Shown here: one piece after another, positions 51,091-60,235 of the stretch | Numbering within the stretch: the first letter of the stretch is position 1 | Layout: each line of letters starts with the position of its first letter | NCBI RefSeq assembly: GCF_000236905.1 | Contig: NC_016530.1 | Span: 248,001-312,000 of the forward strand | Source: Tetrapisispora phaffii CBS 4417 | Taxonomy: Eukaryota; Ascomycota; Saccharomycetes; Saccharomycetales; Saccharomycetaceae | Length of the DNA stretch: 64,000 nucleotides | Direction of reading: 5' to 3' | Notes under the pieces: generated by a model | Databases searched by the model: none | The model's input: only the letters and a program-made list of their open reading frames with translations | Told to the model about the DNA's origin: nothing | Program-made: the position numbers and the translations under genes

Positions 51091-51838
51091 AATTTTTTTT
51101 CCCTTACATGCCCAGTTCGATCGTAAAGGGGCAATAAGAATAACCAATATGTATTCTTTACGGATACTAGAACCTCTCTGCCCCAATTGCACCTACTTCA
51201 ACCTGAACGCTCCCTCCCTCACAGAATACTGTTTTATCAAATTAACTATAGCCATATCCCTCTATCGAGATCCGGTTTCCATTTTTCTCTAGAACCCTCT
51301 CGTCCAATGCAAACACCCTCTCTCGCTCCCTCGCTCCCTTGAACAAAATAAAATTCAGAGAGGACTCAAACTGTGCTAAGCCCATAAGCCCCCTCCCGCC
51401 ACTGACTTACCCGCTCCTGCCCCCCTCCTCGCTACCGCCATCTCGCTCAGATTCCACTTTTCTGTTCAATTTTCATAAGCCGCGAAGTGAGTTCTGCCTC
51501 TCTCCTACTCCTCTCCTCTCGCTTGTCGCCCAGCACCCCGCTTTTATTTCATTCAAATTCTATGCAAGGCTTCTCTGTTGTTTCTGTTGTTTCGTGAGTG
51601 CAGGATAAGTTTTCTACATTGCCACCCCCCCCCTAATTTATTAGGAATATTAGATCTCCTATTTATTGATACAGATACAATTATCGAAACGAAAACGTAT
51701 AAATAGGGCGGCTATTTTGTTCTCTTGAATATTATCTTCCTCCTTTCCTAACTATTTTCTTTCCTTATTATCAATTCATAAGAAACCATCAAATACAAAT
51801 ACAAATACAAACACAAACACAAACACATACAATACAAA
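51091..51838 (+). promoter_or_regulatory. STF2 promoter with stress-response elements
   Basis: 748 bp upstream of STF2. Four STRE cores are seen: AGGGG at 51127-51131 and CCCCT at 51390-51394, 51422-51426 and 51630-51634. TATAAATA at 51698-51705 is 134 bp before the ATG. A CT-rich block (51290-51440) and a run of (CAAATA/CAAACA) repeats in the leader (51789-51833) are also present. STF2 is Msn2/Msn4-induced in S. cerevisiae, so this organisation fits. Confidence 0.65.
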
Positions 51839-52099
51839 ATGACTAGAACTAACAAATGGACCGTTCATGAATCTAAAGCTGACTCTAAGTTCTTCACTAA
51901 GGTGGGCAACTACGGTGAAGCTCCAAACCATGTCAAGAAGAATGGTAATGGTAAAGGTAACTGGGGTAAACCAGGTGACGAGATCAATGATCTAATAGAT
52001 AGTGGCGAGATGCAACCTCTTTACAATAAACAAAGAAGAGGCTCTAACACTCAAAACAATGAAAGAAAGATTAAGGATATTCAAGATTTTAGTGAATAA
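51839..52099 (+). CDS. STF2: Stress hydrophilin Stf2
   Basis: Stf2 was described as a stabiliser of the F1Fo-ATPase/Inh1 complex and acts as a hydrophilin protecting cells from desiccation. The 86-residue product (84 in S. cerevisiae) starts MTRTNKWTVHESKAD and contains GNYGEAPNHVKKNG, GKGNWGKPGDEINDLID and RRGSN, the family core. It is very hydrophilic, without membrane segments. TMA10 is the paralogue; the neighbouring ECT1 favours STF2 (YGR008C). Confidence 0.95.
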   Translation: MTRTNKWTVHESKADSKFFTKVGNYGEAPNHVKKNGNGKGNWGKPGDEINDLIDSGEMQPLYNKQRRGSNTQNNERKIKDIQDFSE

Positions 52100-52281
52100 T
52101 TTCTCTATTCGGTTCTTTGTCTTTCTGTTGCTCCCTACAGAATCAAATAACACTGTTTAATGAATTACCCCCTTTGAAACCTCTTTTTAACGAATTATAT
52201 ATGTCTCTGCATTTTTGATTTATTTTATATATACATAAATACATACAAAAATAAATTGATTTCATTTTTAATCATGCTGTC

Positions 52282-53283
52282 TTAAGAGATCTCCATACCT
52301 TTCTTCTTATTTCTTGCAATGTAATCGTTTCGCCGGGATAAGATTCTATCAATAATTACTTGCTTATTAAGATATTGAAATTTATTCTTATTATGGTTCT
52401 TTAGTACATCACTATCCAACTGGAATTTCTTATAAACGTCCTTGCTTATTTCATCATGTTGGGCATTTAATATTATACCATCCACATATTTACATGCCAA
52501 CACGCTTAATATTCTCTCTTTTTTCGTCATGATATTATTAACATTATCATCAGCAAGTTTAATACTTACAACTAATTCAATTGGCTCCTCGAAAATATCT
52601 TCTTTGATTCTTTGTAATTGCTCAATATGTCCAATATGAAATAAATCAAAATCGCCTTCAATTAAAATGGTTTTCAATGAACAACCAGTATCGCCAACAT
52701 TAGATCGTTTAATAATGAAATTCTTGAAATGATTCTCATAAATATTACAATGAATACTCTCGCCATCATATCCTTTACAATACATATTGTATTCATCTAT
52801 GCTTGGTAAATCATTGAAATTGATTGTTTCAATCTTATACTTCTCACTTAACATTCTATGAATAATTTCAGTAGTGCTAACACTGGGAGTTCTCTTGACT
52901 ACTCTAAATCTATCAATATCTTTCATTTTTTGATAACAATCACTACCATCAGCAGCTAGTGTAATGTCATCTCCATGCACAACATATCTGCAACCATACT
53001 TATCTAACCATTCAGCTTCTGTCACGTATGGTGCATTTTCAATCACATAATCACACCATCTATTACTACGCGTGTGTGCATATCTTTCATTCTCATTCAT
53101 AACTGGCTTTGTACCTTTATTATATGCAATGTCCTCATCGTTATGGACACCACAATATAGTTTTCCAACGTCTTGTGATAAATCAATTGTTTGTCTAGCT
53201 TGAAGAATCGCTCCTGCATGACCATGATGAGTGAAATCAAAACACCCATCGATCCATACTTTGTTATCATCCAATTCAACCAT
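52282..53283 (-). CDS. ECT1: Ethanolamine-phosphate cytidylyltransferase
   Basis: This enzyme makes CDP-ethanolamine from CTP and phosphoethanolamine in the Kennedy pathway to phosphatidylethanolamine. I start it at 53283 (MVELDDNKVWIDGCFDFTHHGHAG, 333 residues; 323 in S. cerevisiae) because homology begins there; an upstream in-frame ATG would add 12 residues. Two cytidylyltransferase halves are seen: HHGH at 19-22 with RTPSVSTTEI, and a second DGDFDLFH-type block read as EGDFDLFHIGH. In S. cerevisiae the first signature is RTYGVSTTEI, so the Gly position is Ser here. ECT1/MUQ1 is YGR007W. Confidence 0.95.
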   Translation of the reverse strand: MVELDDNKVWIDGCFDFTHHGHAGAILQARQTIDLSQDVGKLYCGVHNDEDIAYNKGTKPVMNENERYAHTRSNRWCDYVIENAPYVTEAEWLDKYGCRYVVHGDDITLAADGSDCYQKMKDIDRFRVVKRTPSVSTTEIIHRMLSEKYKIETINFNDLPSIDEYNMYCKGYDGESIHCNIYENHFKNFIIKRSNVGDTGCSLKTILIEGDFDLFHIGHIEQLQRIKEDIFEEPIELVVSIKLADDNVNNIMTKKERILSVLACKYVDGIILNAQHDEISKDVYKKFQLDSDVLKNHNKNKFQYLNKQVIIDRILSRRNDYIARNKKKGMEIS

Positions 53284-53547
53284 TTTATATTCCCTTAACT
53301 TCAAATGATAACGTATCACTGTCTAGCACCTGTGACAGCCTGTTCAATTGCTTTTGCAGCATATAATAAACTTCATTGAAGTACAATTTATTAATCAAAT
53401 ATATGTGTTTCTCACCTGCTTTTTTCACCTTTCGTTCCATTCCCAGATTTTTTATTCCTAACCCATATATTTCCGCATTGCATTGAAAAAAACCGACTAA
53501 TCATATTTTATTTCAATTACAACATATTTAAACGTATTTAAGGTTAT

Positions 53548-54312
53548 TTAATTCTTCATTTGCCACTCTCGGAATGTTATCAGTCTCTTGAGACTAGTGA
53601 TCCAAAGTCTTGTCCTTTCATCAATCATAATATTTGCAACATTTGTTCTATCATTTAATCTGGAATGAGCACTACGTTGATGTATACCAATTTGTGTCAC
53701 ACCGATTGGCCATGCAACGTTACCGATACTTAGTTTCATGTATGACTGTAAACTTTGGTTGATCTCGGCAGGTTGCTGCAAATGGTAAAGAATTGTGGTA
53801 ATCGAAAGTAACATATTCTCATCCATTTTAGAGTTCATGTCATACTTTCGAAGAGTAACCAATAATGGAAATATATTTTTCTTTGTCTCCAATAACAACT
53901 CAGGGTCATACTCACTATCCATCCATTCTGTTAACAACTTATGAATGTATATGTTGCTTTTCCTTGCTAACGTCGGTAAATCAGAACATGATCCGTCCAA
54001 TATATCCTCTATACTAATATTACAATCGCTATCTTTGGATTCATTTTCTATGATCTCTTTTACTCTTTTGGAACGAGTCTCTAGGCGTTCAATCTTCTCT
54101 AGAGAAGCAATTCTAGTTTCAGCGTTTATTAATGTAAGCTCGTCTTTGTATTCGGTTGGCTTCCCCTCGATTATAGATTCTTGTTTTGATGACTTATTTG
54201 TCGCAGTGGAGGTGTCCACTTTAACCTCATCGCCAGTATGGTTGGAATTGTTTATCTCAGCCTGCTTTTTTTGTATCTCTTTCTGTAAAAAACTGCCAAT
54301 ATCAAAATTCAT
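53548..54312 (-). CDS. PRP18: Splicing factor Prp18
   Basis: Prp18 acts with Slu7 in the second step of pre-mRNA splicing, aligning the 3' splice site. The 254-residue protein (251 in S. cerevisiae) has a charged N-terminus and the conserved helical C-terminal domain (about 90-254). That domain includes SIGNVAWPIGVTQIGIHQRSA and the loop and end NVANIMIDERTRLWITSLKRLITFREW. Its place between ECT1 (YGR007W) and TFG2 (YGR005C) matches YGR006W. Confidence 0.94.
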   Translation of the reverse strand: MNFDIGSFLQKEIQKKQAEINNSNHTGDEVKVDTSTATNKSSKQESIIEGKPTEYKDELTLINAETRIASLEKIERLETRSKRVKEIIENESKDSDCNISIEDILDGSCSDLPTLARKSNIYIHKLLTEWMDSEYDPELLLETKKNIFPLLVTLRKYDMNSKMDENMLLSITTILYHLQQPAEINQSLQSYMKLSIGNVAWPIGVTQIGIHQRSAHSRLNDRTNVANIMIDERTRLWITSLKRLITFREWQMKN

Positions 54313-54677
54313 TGTTTTCTTAGATTAATTGTTCACGAAAATATCATGATTTTGATCAGGGATAATTCATGTTTTAAAGTTATTTAAAGTTTGATTATGC
54401 ACAATCCTTTATTATCATGAACTTTTTTTTATTTAAGAAATCGCTAAAGTGAAAAGTTGAAAAGTGGAAAGTTAAAGAATGACAACTAGTATTTTAACAA
54501 TTTTAATTAACGTTTCGATACTAAACTTGATTTAAATGTATCAAATAACCGAAGATAATTCAAGCTCTATTTGATAGTGTTGTTATCAATCGATTAGTTT
54601 ATTAGTTTGTTGAAAAAACCTTAAATAGTATAAGAGCAACGGGATTTTTACCAGTTAAGGATAAACTAAATATAGCT
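54313..54677. promoter_or_regulatory. PRP18/TFG2 divergent promoter
   Basis: 365 bp between divergent genes, AT-rich, with AAAAGTTGAAAAGTGGAAAG repeats at about 54450-54472. No strong known site identified. Confidence 0.4.
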
Positions 54678-55889
54678 ATGTCAGATGTTGCCTCAAGTGC
54701 TCCAGCTTTATCTGCTTCTAATGCAGCTCCTGCTGATAATTCAAACAATATCAACAATGATGACTACTTATCCCAAGAAGAAGAAGTTTTTGATGGTAAT
54801 GATATTGAGAACAACGAAACCAAGGTTTATGAAGAATCATTGGATTTGGATTTAAGTCGTAGTAAAAGGCAAGTTTGGTTAGTCCGTTTGCCAATGTTTT
54901 TGGCTGAGAAATGGAGAGATAGAACTAACTTGCATGGTCAAGATTTGGGTAAAATTAAAATTAACCAAAATGGAAGTAAAATCAAATTAATATTAAATGA
55001 AAATGATGACGATTCTATTCCTCATGAATATGATATAGAATTGACCAAGAAGATTGTTGAGAATGAATTTATATTTACAGAACAGAATTTGAAAAAATAC
55101 CAACAGCATCAACGAGAATTAGAGGCTGATCCAGAAAAGCAAAGACAAGCTTACTTGAAGAAACAAGAAAGAGAAGAAGAATTAAAGAAGAAACAACAGC
55201 AGATCAAGAGAAGAAACAATAGAAGGAAATTTAATCATAGAGTTATGACCGATAGAGATGGTAGAGATAGATATATCCCATATGTGAAGACTATTCCTAA
55301 GAAAACATCAATAACCGGCACAGTTTGCCACGAATGTCAAGTCATGCCATCTATGAATGATCCAAACTACCATAAGATTGTTGAACAAAGAAGAAACATA
55401 GTTAAGCGTAACAACAAAGAAACAATTACAACATTAGATGAAACTGTCGGTGTTACCATGAGCCATACAGGTATGTCCATGAAATCAGACAGTTCCAATT
55501 TCTTGAAAGTTGGTCGTGAAAAGGCTAAACAGAACGTTAAATCTATTCGTATGCCAAAGAAGGAGATATTGGACTACTTGTTCAAATTATTCGATGAATA
55601 TGATTATTGGTCATTAAAAGGTTTGAAGGAAAGAACAAGACAACCGGAAGCACATTTAAAAGAATGTTTAGACAAAGTTGCTACTCTTGTGAAAAAGGGT
55701 CCATATGCATTCAAATATACCTTAAGACCGGAATATAAGAAATTGAAGGAAGAAGAAAGAAAGGCCACATTAGGTGAACTAGCAGACGACCAAACGAATG
55801 AGAGTTCAGAGTTCATGGATGTCGATGGAGCTGAAGGACAGCAAGAAGGTGAAGAAGAAGAAGAAATTGAAATGGAAGACATCGTTTAA
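54678..55889 (+). CDS. TFG2: TFIIF small subunit (RAP30 homologue)
   Basis: Tfg2 is the beta subunit of TFIIF, which binds RNA polymerase II during initiation. The 403-residue protein (400 in S. cerevisiae) has an acidic N-terminus, the dimerisation domain (about 52-150, LSRSKRQVWLVRLPMFLAEKW), a charged linker, the TTIPKKTSITGTVCHECQ-like segment (about 212-224), and the C-terminal winged helix (about 290-350, RMPKKEILDYLFKLFDEYDYWSLKGLKERTRQPEAHLKE). The tail is acidic. Confidence 0.96.
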   Translation: MSDVASSAPALSASNAAPADNSNNINNDDYLSQEEEVFDGNDIENNETKVYEESLDLDLSRSKRQVWLVRLPMFLAEKWRDRTNLHGQDLGKIKINQNGSKIKLILNENDDDSIPHEYDIELTKKIVENEFIFTEQNLKKYQQHQRELEADPEKQRQAYLKKQEREEELKKKQQQIKRRNNRRKFNHRVMTDRDGRDRYIPYVKTIPKKTSITGTVCHECQVMPSMNDPNYHKIVEQRRNIVKRNNKETITTLDETVGVTMSHTGMSMKSDSSNFLKVGREKAKQNVKSIRMPKKEILDYLFKLFDEYDYWSLKGLKERTRQPEAHLKECLDKVATLVKKGPYAFKYTLRPEYKKLKEEERKATLGELADDQTNESSEFMDVDGAEGQQEGEEEEEIEMEDIV

Positions 55890-56891
55890 TTGCGGTTCCT
55901 ATTCAGATTGTATGTGTACACGCATTCGCAAACGCACACACACACATATATATATATATATTGGGTGCACTTACCCGTCAGTAGCATTCACCTACAGTTT
56001 ATCTTTTATAATAATAAACCAACAAGCTCGTTAGAATTCAGACCTTGTGTATTTTTAAGTATCGCATTTGTAAGGTACCAATCGAACTTACTTTGAGATG
56101 ACTGTTTTGCATCCTGCACCCAGACATTTTATTGTTTTTGCCATTTTTCCACTTTTGTCGGGCGCTAAGAATAATATGAAAACGCATATTTTCATTCAAA
56201 GTAAACCATGCCACACCCCCACCCACTCCCAAGAAAACAGAGCACGTGATAATAAAGTATGTTGCGCCTTTTGTTTGTGCTAACATGTAACTTTTTTCAC
56301 TTCTCAGTGTGTATTTGCTTGACAGACTCATCTCACTTTTCATTATTTTTGTTTTTTGTTTTTATTGTCAAATGGGACCATAAACCCATAGAACATACTG
56401 CACAGGATGGACACCAATTTCAGTTTTCAAGGGAGGGGGTCATGAGAACGATGAAGCAATTTCTCATCTCTTTTTAATCGAATGTTTTTCTACTTTACTT
56501 ACTGTGTATATCACGTTTTAATGATGAGTTTTAACACCAATTTCTTACTTTTTCAGTTGTTCACCAAAAGTTGAAAAAAATTGGAAAAAATGAAAAAAAT
56601 AAAAAAAAAATGAAATAATTTTTCAGTCGCAATGAAATTTTTCAATCAATTAATGGTCTACTTTATTCATTAAGTTAACAATATTCTACTACAGTATTGT
56701 TTCGTTGTTTTGGGAGAGTGAATGAGAGATAGATGTGAAGATTAATATCATCAATTCATTCTAATACGTTTATTAAAAACGCTAATGGTTTTAATATATA
56801 AGAGTATGTCATGTATTTTCTTAACTTGTGTAGTTTCTCTTAAACCCTTCTGTTGCATAAAGTACTAAATATAAAAAAATCATATTTCAAG
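55890..56891. other. TFG2-RPL38 spacer
   Basis: 1 kb containing (TA)n and CACACA tracts at 55935-55962, a Rap1-like GCACCCAGACATT at 56116-56128, and A-rich GAAAAAAATTGGAAAAAATGAAAA-type sequence at 56570-56625. The latter two probably belong to the RPL38 promoter. No gene seen. Confidence 0.45.
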
Positions 56892-57128
56892 ATGGCCAGA
56901 GAAATTACTGATATTAAGGAATTCTTAGAATTAACCAGAAGATCTGATGTTAAGACCGCTACTGTTAAGATCAACAAGAAATTGAACAAGAACGGTAAGC
57001 CATTCAGACAAACTAAGTTCAAGGTCAGAGGTACCAAAAACTTATACACTTTGGTTATCAACGATGCTGGTAAGGCCAAGAAGTTAATTCAATCTCTACC
57101 ACCAACTTTAAAGGTTAACAAATTATAA
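56892..57128 (+). CDS. RPL38: 60S ribosomal protein L38 (eL38)
   Basis: A small large-subunit protein. The ATG at 56892 (AAGATGGCCAG) gives 78 residues, exactly the S. cerevisiae length; the frame extends upstream to another ATG at 56853 that is not part of the family. MAREITDIKEFLELTRRSDVKTA and KFKVRGTKNLYTLV match the family. Codon use is strongly biased. RPL38 is YLR325C in S. cerevisiae, on the sister track of TFG2 and CUL3. Confidence 0.97.
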   Translation: MAREITDIKEFLELTRRSDVKTATVKINKKLNKNGKPFRQTKFKVRGTKNLYTLVINDAGKAKKLIQSLPPTLKVNKL

Positions 57129-57492
57129 ATATTTTAAAATTATAAGAACAACGTTGTGATTTTATATATTTATACATTTACTAGATTTTAAAGGGATTTG
57201 GAGTGTTCAAATTAAAAAATAAACTTCAATAAAAAATAAAAATTATTAATACTTTTATTAATGTGGTATATATTGAAAATATATTTAAAGAAATCTGGTT
57301 TATATAATATATGTATGTATATATAAATTTGGTTTTTAATTTCTGGTATATCATTATAATAAATGCATGTTTTATTAAAAAATAAAAAAGAGGCATCGAT
57401 GTGAAGATGATAGTCACGGAATTTCATTAACGTTCCTATATCTATGTCTATATATGTGCGGTTACTGTTCTTATCCTGTGGGGTGCTATAAT
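57129..57492. other. RPL38-CUL3 convergent spacer
   Basis: 364 bp of very AT-rich DNA between convergent genes. PEX31/PEX30, found here in S. cerevisiae, is absent. No gene supported. Confidence 0.4.
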
Positions 57493-59811
57493 TTAGGGCA
57501 GATAATATATTAGATCTTTGGAATCAGGATCTCTTTGTAAATATTCTTTACTAACTAAATTGTTAATTGATTTGGTTAACATTGATGCTGTCACCGTGAA
57601 TCTATCCTTCATCAATTCAATTGATTTTTCCAAGAGTTCATTAAATAATAATTTCCTATGAGCTTTCATTACTCTCACAACAGCAGTGTTCAAGGTCTGT
57701 AGCCTTTCTCTATGCAATGATTCTTCAACTGAAGATGTTGAAGATGTGGGTTTGGGGTTAATTGCTGTTGCCGTCGCATTTATTATATGTATTTTGACAC
57801 TACGCGATGGATGTGTAAAAGACTCATTAATAGAAAATTGATGATCTCCACTGATTGTCTTCGTTAAGGGAAACTTCTTCAATATTCTATTTCTTGGAGC
57901 TACAGCTAATGAAATTAAATGACGAGTTAATTCTTTCTCTGGAATCTTTGTGTAGTTGCTCATTTCATCAAATGTTAAAGAATCATTTTCTTGAAATAAT
58001 AAAAATATTAATGCAGAATATAGAGGTAATGCAAGTTCATGATAACTTTTCTCAAATTGGTAGCCAATTACCATCATACTCAGATTGGCAGACCATTTCA
58101 ATAATCTCTGATCATATTTCTTCTTATAGCATTTTTCAAAATTATCTTGCATTTCTTCTAATTTATCTGGGAGAGTTATCTTATTCTCCTCTAAAGTATT
58201 TCCATCAGTCAGTGAATTATCATGATTAAATGGCCAGGTGGTCATAGTTAATACATTGGGAGTGTATTCTATATCAAATAATTTATCACCATAATTATTT
58301 TTATAAACTTTTAACATATCTTCAGAAGTTTGGATATCTCTTAACATGCCTTCAAATTTGGATGTAAAAAATGTACCCATTTGCTCTTTGATTTTTTTCA
58401 CCATCCATTTTTCATGCTTAAGTGTTGAAGTTTTTTGTAGTAGTCTCTTTGATAAATATTGTTTATACAAGGACTCAAATAAATCTTTTTCTGATAATAA
58501 AGGCAATAACTTAATACATTTATCTAAGTTCTTTTTAGATGAAGGCGTTCCATTCTCATCGCGAAGCGTCTTTGAGTAAGTATCTAGATATAACGAAATC
58601 ATTTCTGTTTTCAAAGAAGATTCCAGTGCTAAATACTTTGAAAATACACTTCTAATTATAACACTAGCCTTGTTTACATTCGTTTGTTCGTTTTCTGATA
58701 GATCTATATCGTCAAAATCAATGTCATTTAAAAGTTTTTCAAATGCTTGATATATCTCTAAAATGCAAGAACACCATTTAAAAGCTATGGTACTTCTCTT
58801 TCTTATAGTCGTATCTACTGTACATGCTGATAGATCGTCATTAAGGCATAATTTAATTGCATTAATAACGTTTAATCTAAATTTAGTTTGCGATGATAAA
58901 CTATAAAGCTCTTGCAATAATTTGGTATCATTATCATTAGCACATTGGCGCACGAATGTTGGTAATCTATATGTAATTTTGTCCATAATTAAAACTTCAT
59001 CCAACGATGATGTTATTTTTGTGCTAGTATCGCTATTCAAAAAGAGAGTATCCAAAGTAAACTCAATTTCCTTAAAAGCAGTTACTTTTTTCAGGTACTC
59101 CTTCAATGATAAATTATTGGAAAGATCAATGTTTTTGTAATACGATGCAGTTTCTTCTATTAAATATGTTTCGGAACGATTTAGGAAATAGTTACCTTTC
59201 CCATCTTCAATCAATTCCATCATTGATATTATGATCTTCCATATTTCAATACACTCAGCTTCATCGATAGTTGTGTCGCTTGGCATTTTTCCTACTTTCA
59301 AATCACGAACCTTGTTAATCGTTTTTAATAAGATTTTGTTAATCTCTAAAACCATTTTATTTAGGATTGTATTCTTGAATAATTCCAAAAATAAATCATA
59401 TAATTCTAATTTCCTGTTTTCTTTTGAATAGACTTTGTCTAAATATATCATAAGATCTGAAATTATCTTGAACTTATAGCATAATTTTTCCCACATGTTA
59501 GCTACAGTTTTTAACATCTCTAAATCACTAAGTTTCTTTTCATTATTCAGATGTTGAGCAAATAGATTGGTTTGAATTTTATCTAATTTTTTAACAACGT
59601 ATGTTTTTACCTCCTTATATATTTTCTCAGATTGACCTCCTCTAACTTGGGTATAAATGGCATGATATAACTTCTCAAAAGAAAGTACCCCAACATCATC
59701 ATTAAAGATTTTATCAATTGCATCTTGTAATAGAGTTAAGACTTCGTCAAAATTCAAATCATTAGATGTATTCTGAGGGATCCTAATCTTCGTTTTTCTT
59801 GGATGCATCAT
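57493..59811 (-). CDS. CUL3: Cullin 3
   Basis: Scaffold of a RING ubiquitin ligase; in yeast Cul3 with Elc1/Ela1 acts on stalled RNA polymerase II. The 772-residue product (744 in S. cerevisiae) has N-terminal cullin repeats, the cullin homology domain (about 390-640) and a C-terminal winged helix. The neddylation site sits in AVVRVMKAHRKLLFNEL, with the Rub1-acceptor Lys716. It is YGR003W by position, next to SWC4. Confidence 0.94.
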   Translation of the reverse strand: MMHPRKTKIRIPQNTSNDLNFDEVLTLLQDAIDKIFNDDVGVLSFEKLYHAIYTQVRGGQSEKIYKEVKTYVVKKLDKIQTNLFAQHLNNEKKLSDLEMLKTVANMWEKLCYKFKIISDLMIYLDKVYSKENRKLELYDLFLELFKNTILNKMVLEINKILLKTINKVRDLKVGKMPSDTTIDEAECIEIWKIIISMMELIEDGKGNYFLNRSETYLIEETASYYKNIDLSNNLSLKEYLKKVTAFKEIEFTLDTLFLNSDTSTKITSSLDEVLIMDKITYRLPTFVRQCANDNDTKLLQELYSLSSQTKFRLNVINAIKLCLNDDLSACTVDTTIRKRSTIAFKWCSCILEIYQAFEKLLNDIDFDDIDLSENEQTNVNKASVIIRSVFSKYLALESSLKTEMISLYLDTYSKTLRDENGTPSSKKNLDKCIKLLPLLSEKDLFESLYKQYLSKRLLQKTSTLKHEKWMVKKIKEQMGTFFTSKFEGMLRDIQTSEDMLKVYKNNYGDKLFDIEYTPNVLTMTTWPFNHDNSLTDGNTLEENKITLPDKLEEMQDNFEKCYKKKYDQRLLKWSANLSMMVIGYQFEKSYHELALPLYSALIFLLFQENDSLTFDEMSNYTKIPEKELTRHLISLAVAPRNRILKKFPLTKTISGDHQFSINESFTHPSRSVKIHIINATATAINPKPTSSTSSVEESLHRERLQTLNTAVVRVMKAHRKLLFNELLEKSIELMKDRFTVTASMLTKSINNLVSKEYLQRDPDSKDLIYYLP

Positions 59812-60235
59812 ATTATAAAGCTATAACAGTCAATGTATCTATTCTCTTGTCAAGTTGGGGTCACAGTTAGATTTTCAAATTTAATAAATTTAAATAATAT
59901 TATTAGATAATGTAGAGTGACGGTTTCTAGAACCATTTAAGTTGACCTTTAAGTTTTTTAAACATCTAATACATGTATATACTTCTTCCTTTTTCAACCG
60001 CATTGCACTTAGTTTATTTTTGACAATGTAACATGATATCAGAATATTGAAATATTGAAATATTGAAATATAAATAAATGAAAATAAAATTGAGGTTCTA
60101 TTATAACTATTTGGGTAATACAAGTATCGAAAGGTTTATATAGATTAGTGTGCTTGAAGTTTGTTATTAAAACAGTTGTTTATTTGATCAACAAAGCTAA
60201 ATTAAGAAGAAGAGAATATTATATCACTGTAAGCA
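59812..60235. promoter_or_regulatory. CUL3/SWC4 divergent promoter
   Basis: 424 bp between divergent genes, containing an AAATATTGAAATATTGAAATA repeat at about 60045-60070. No known site recognised. Confidence 0.4.
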
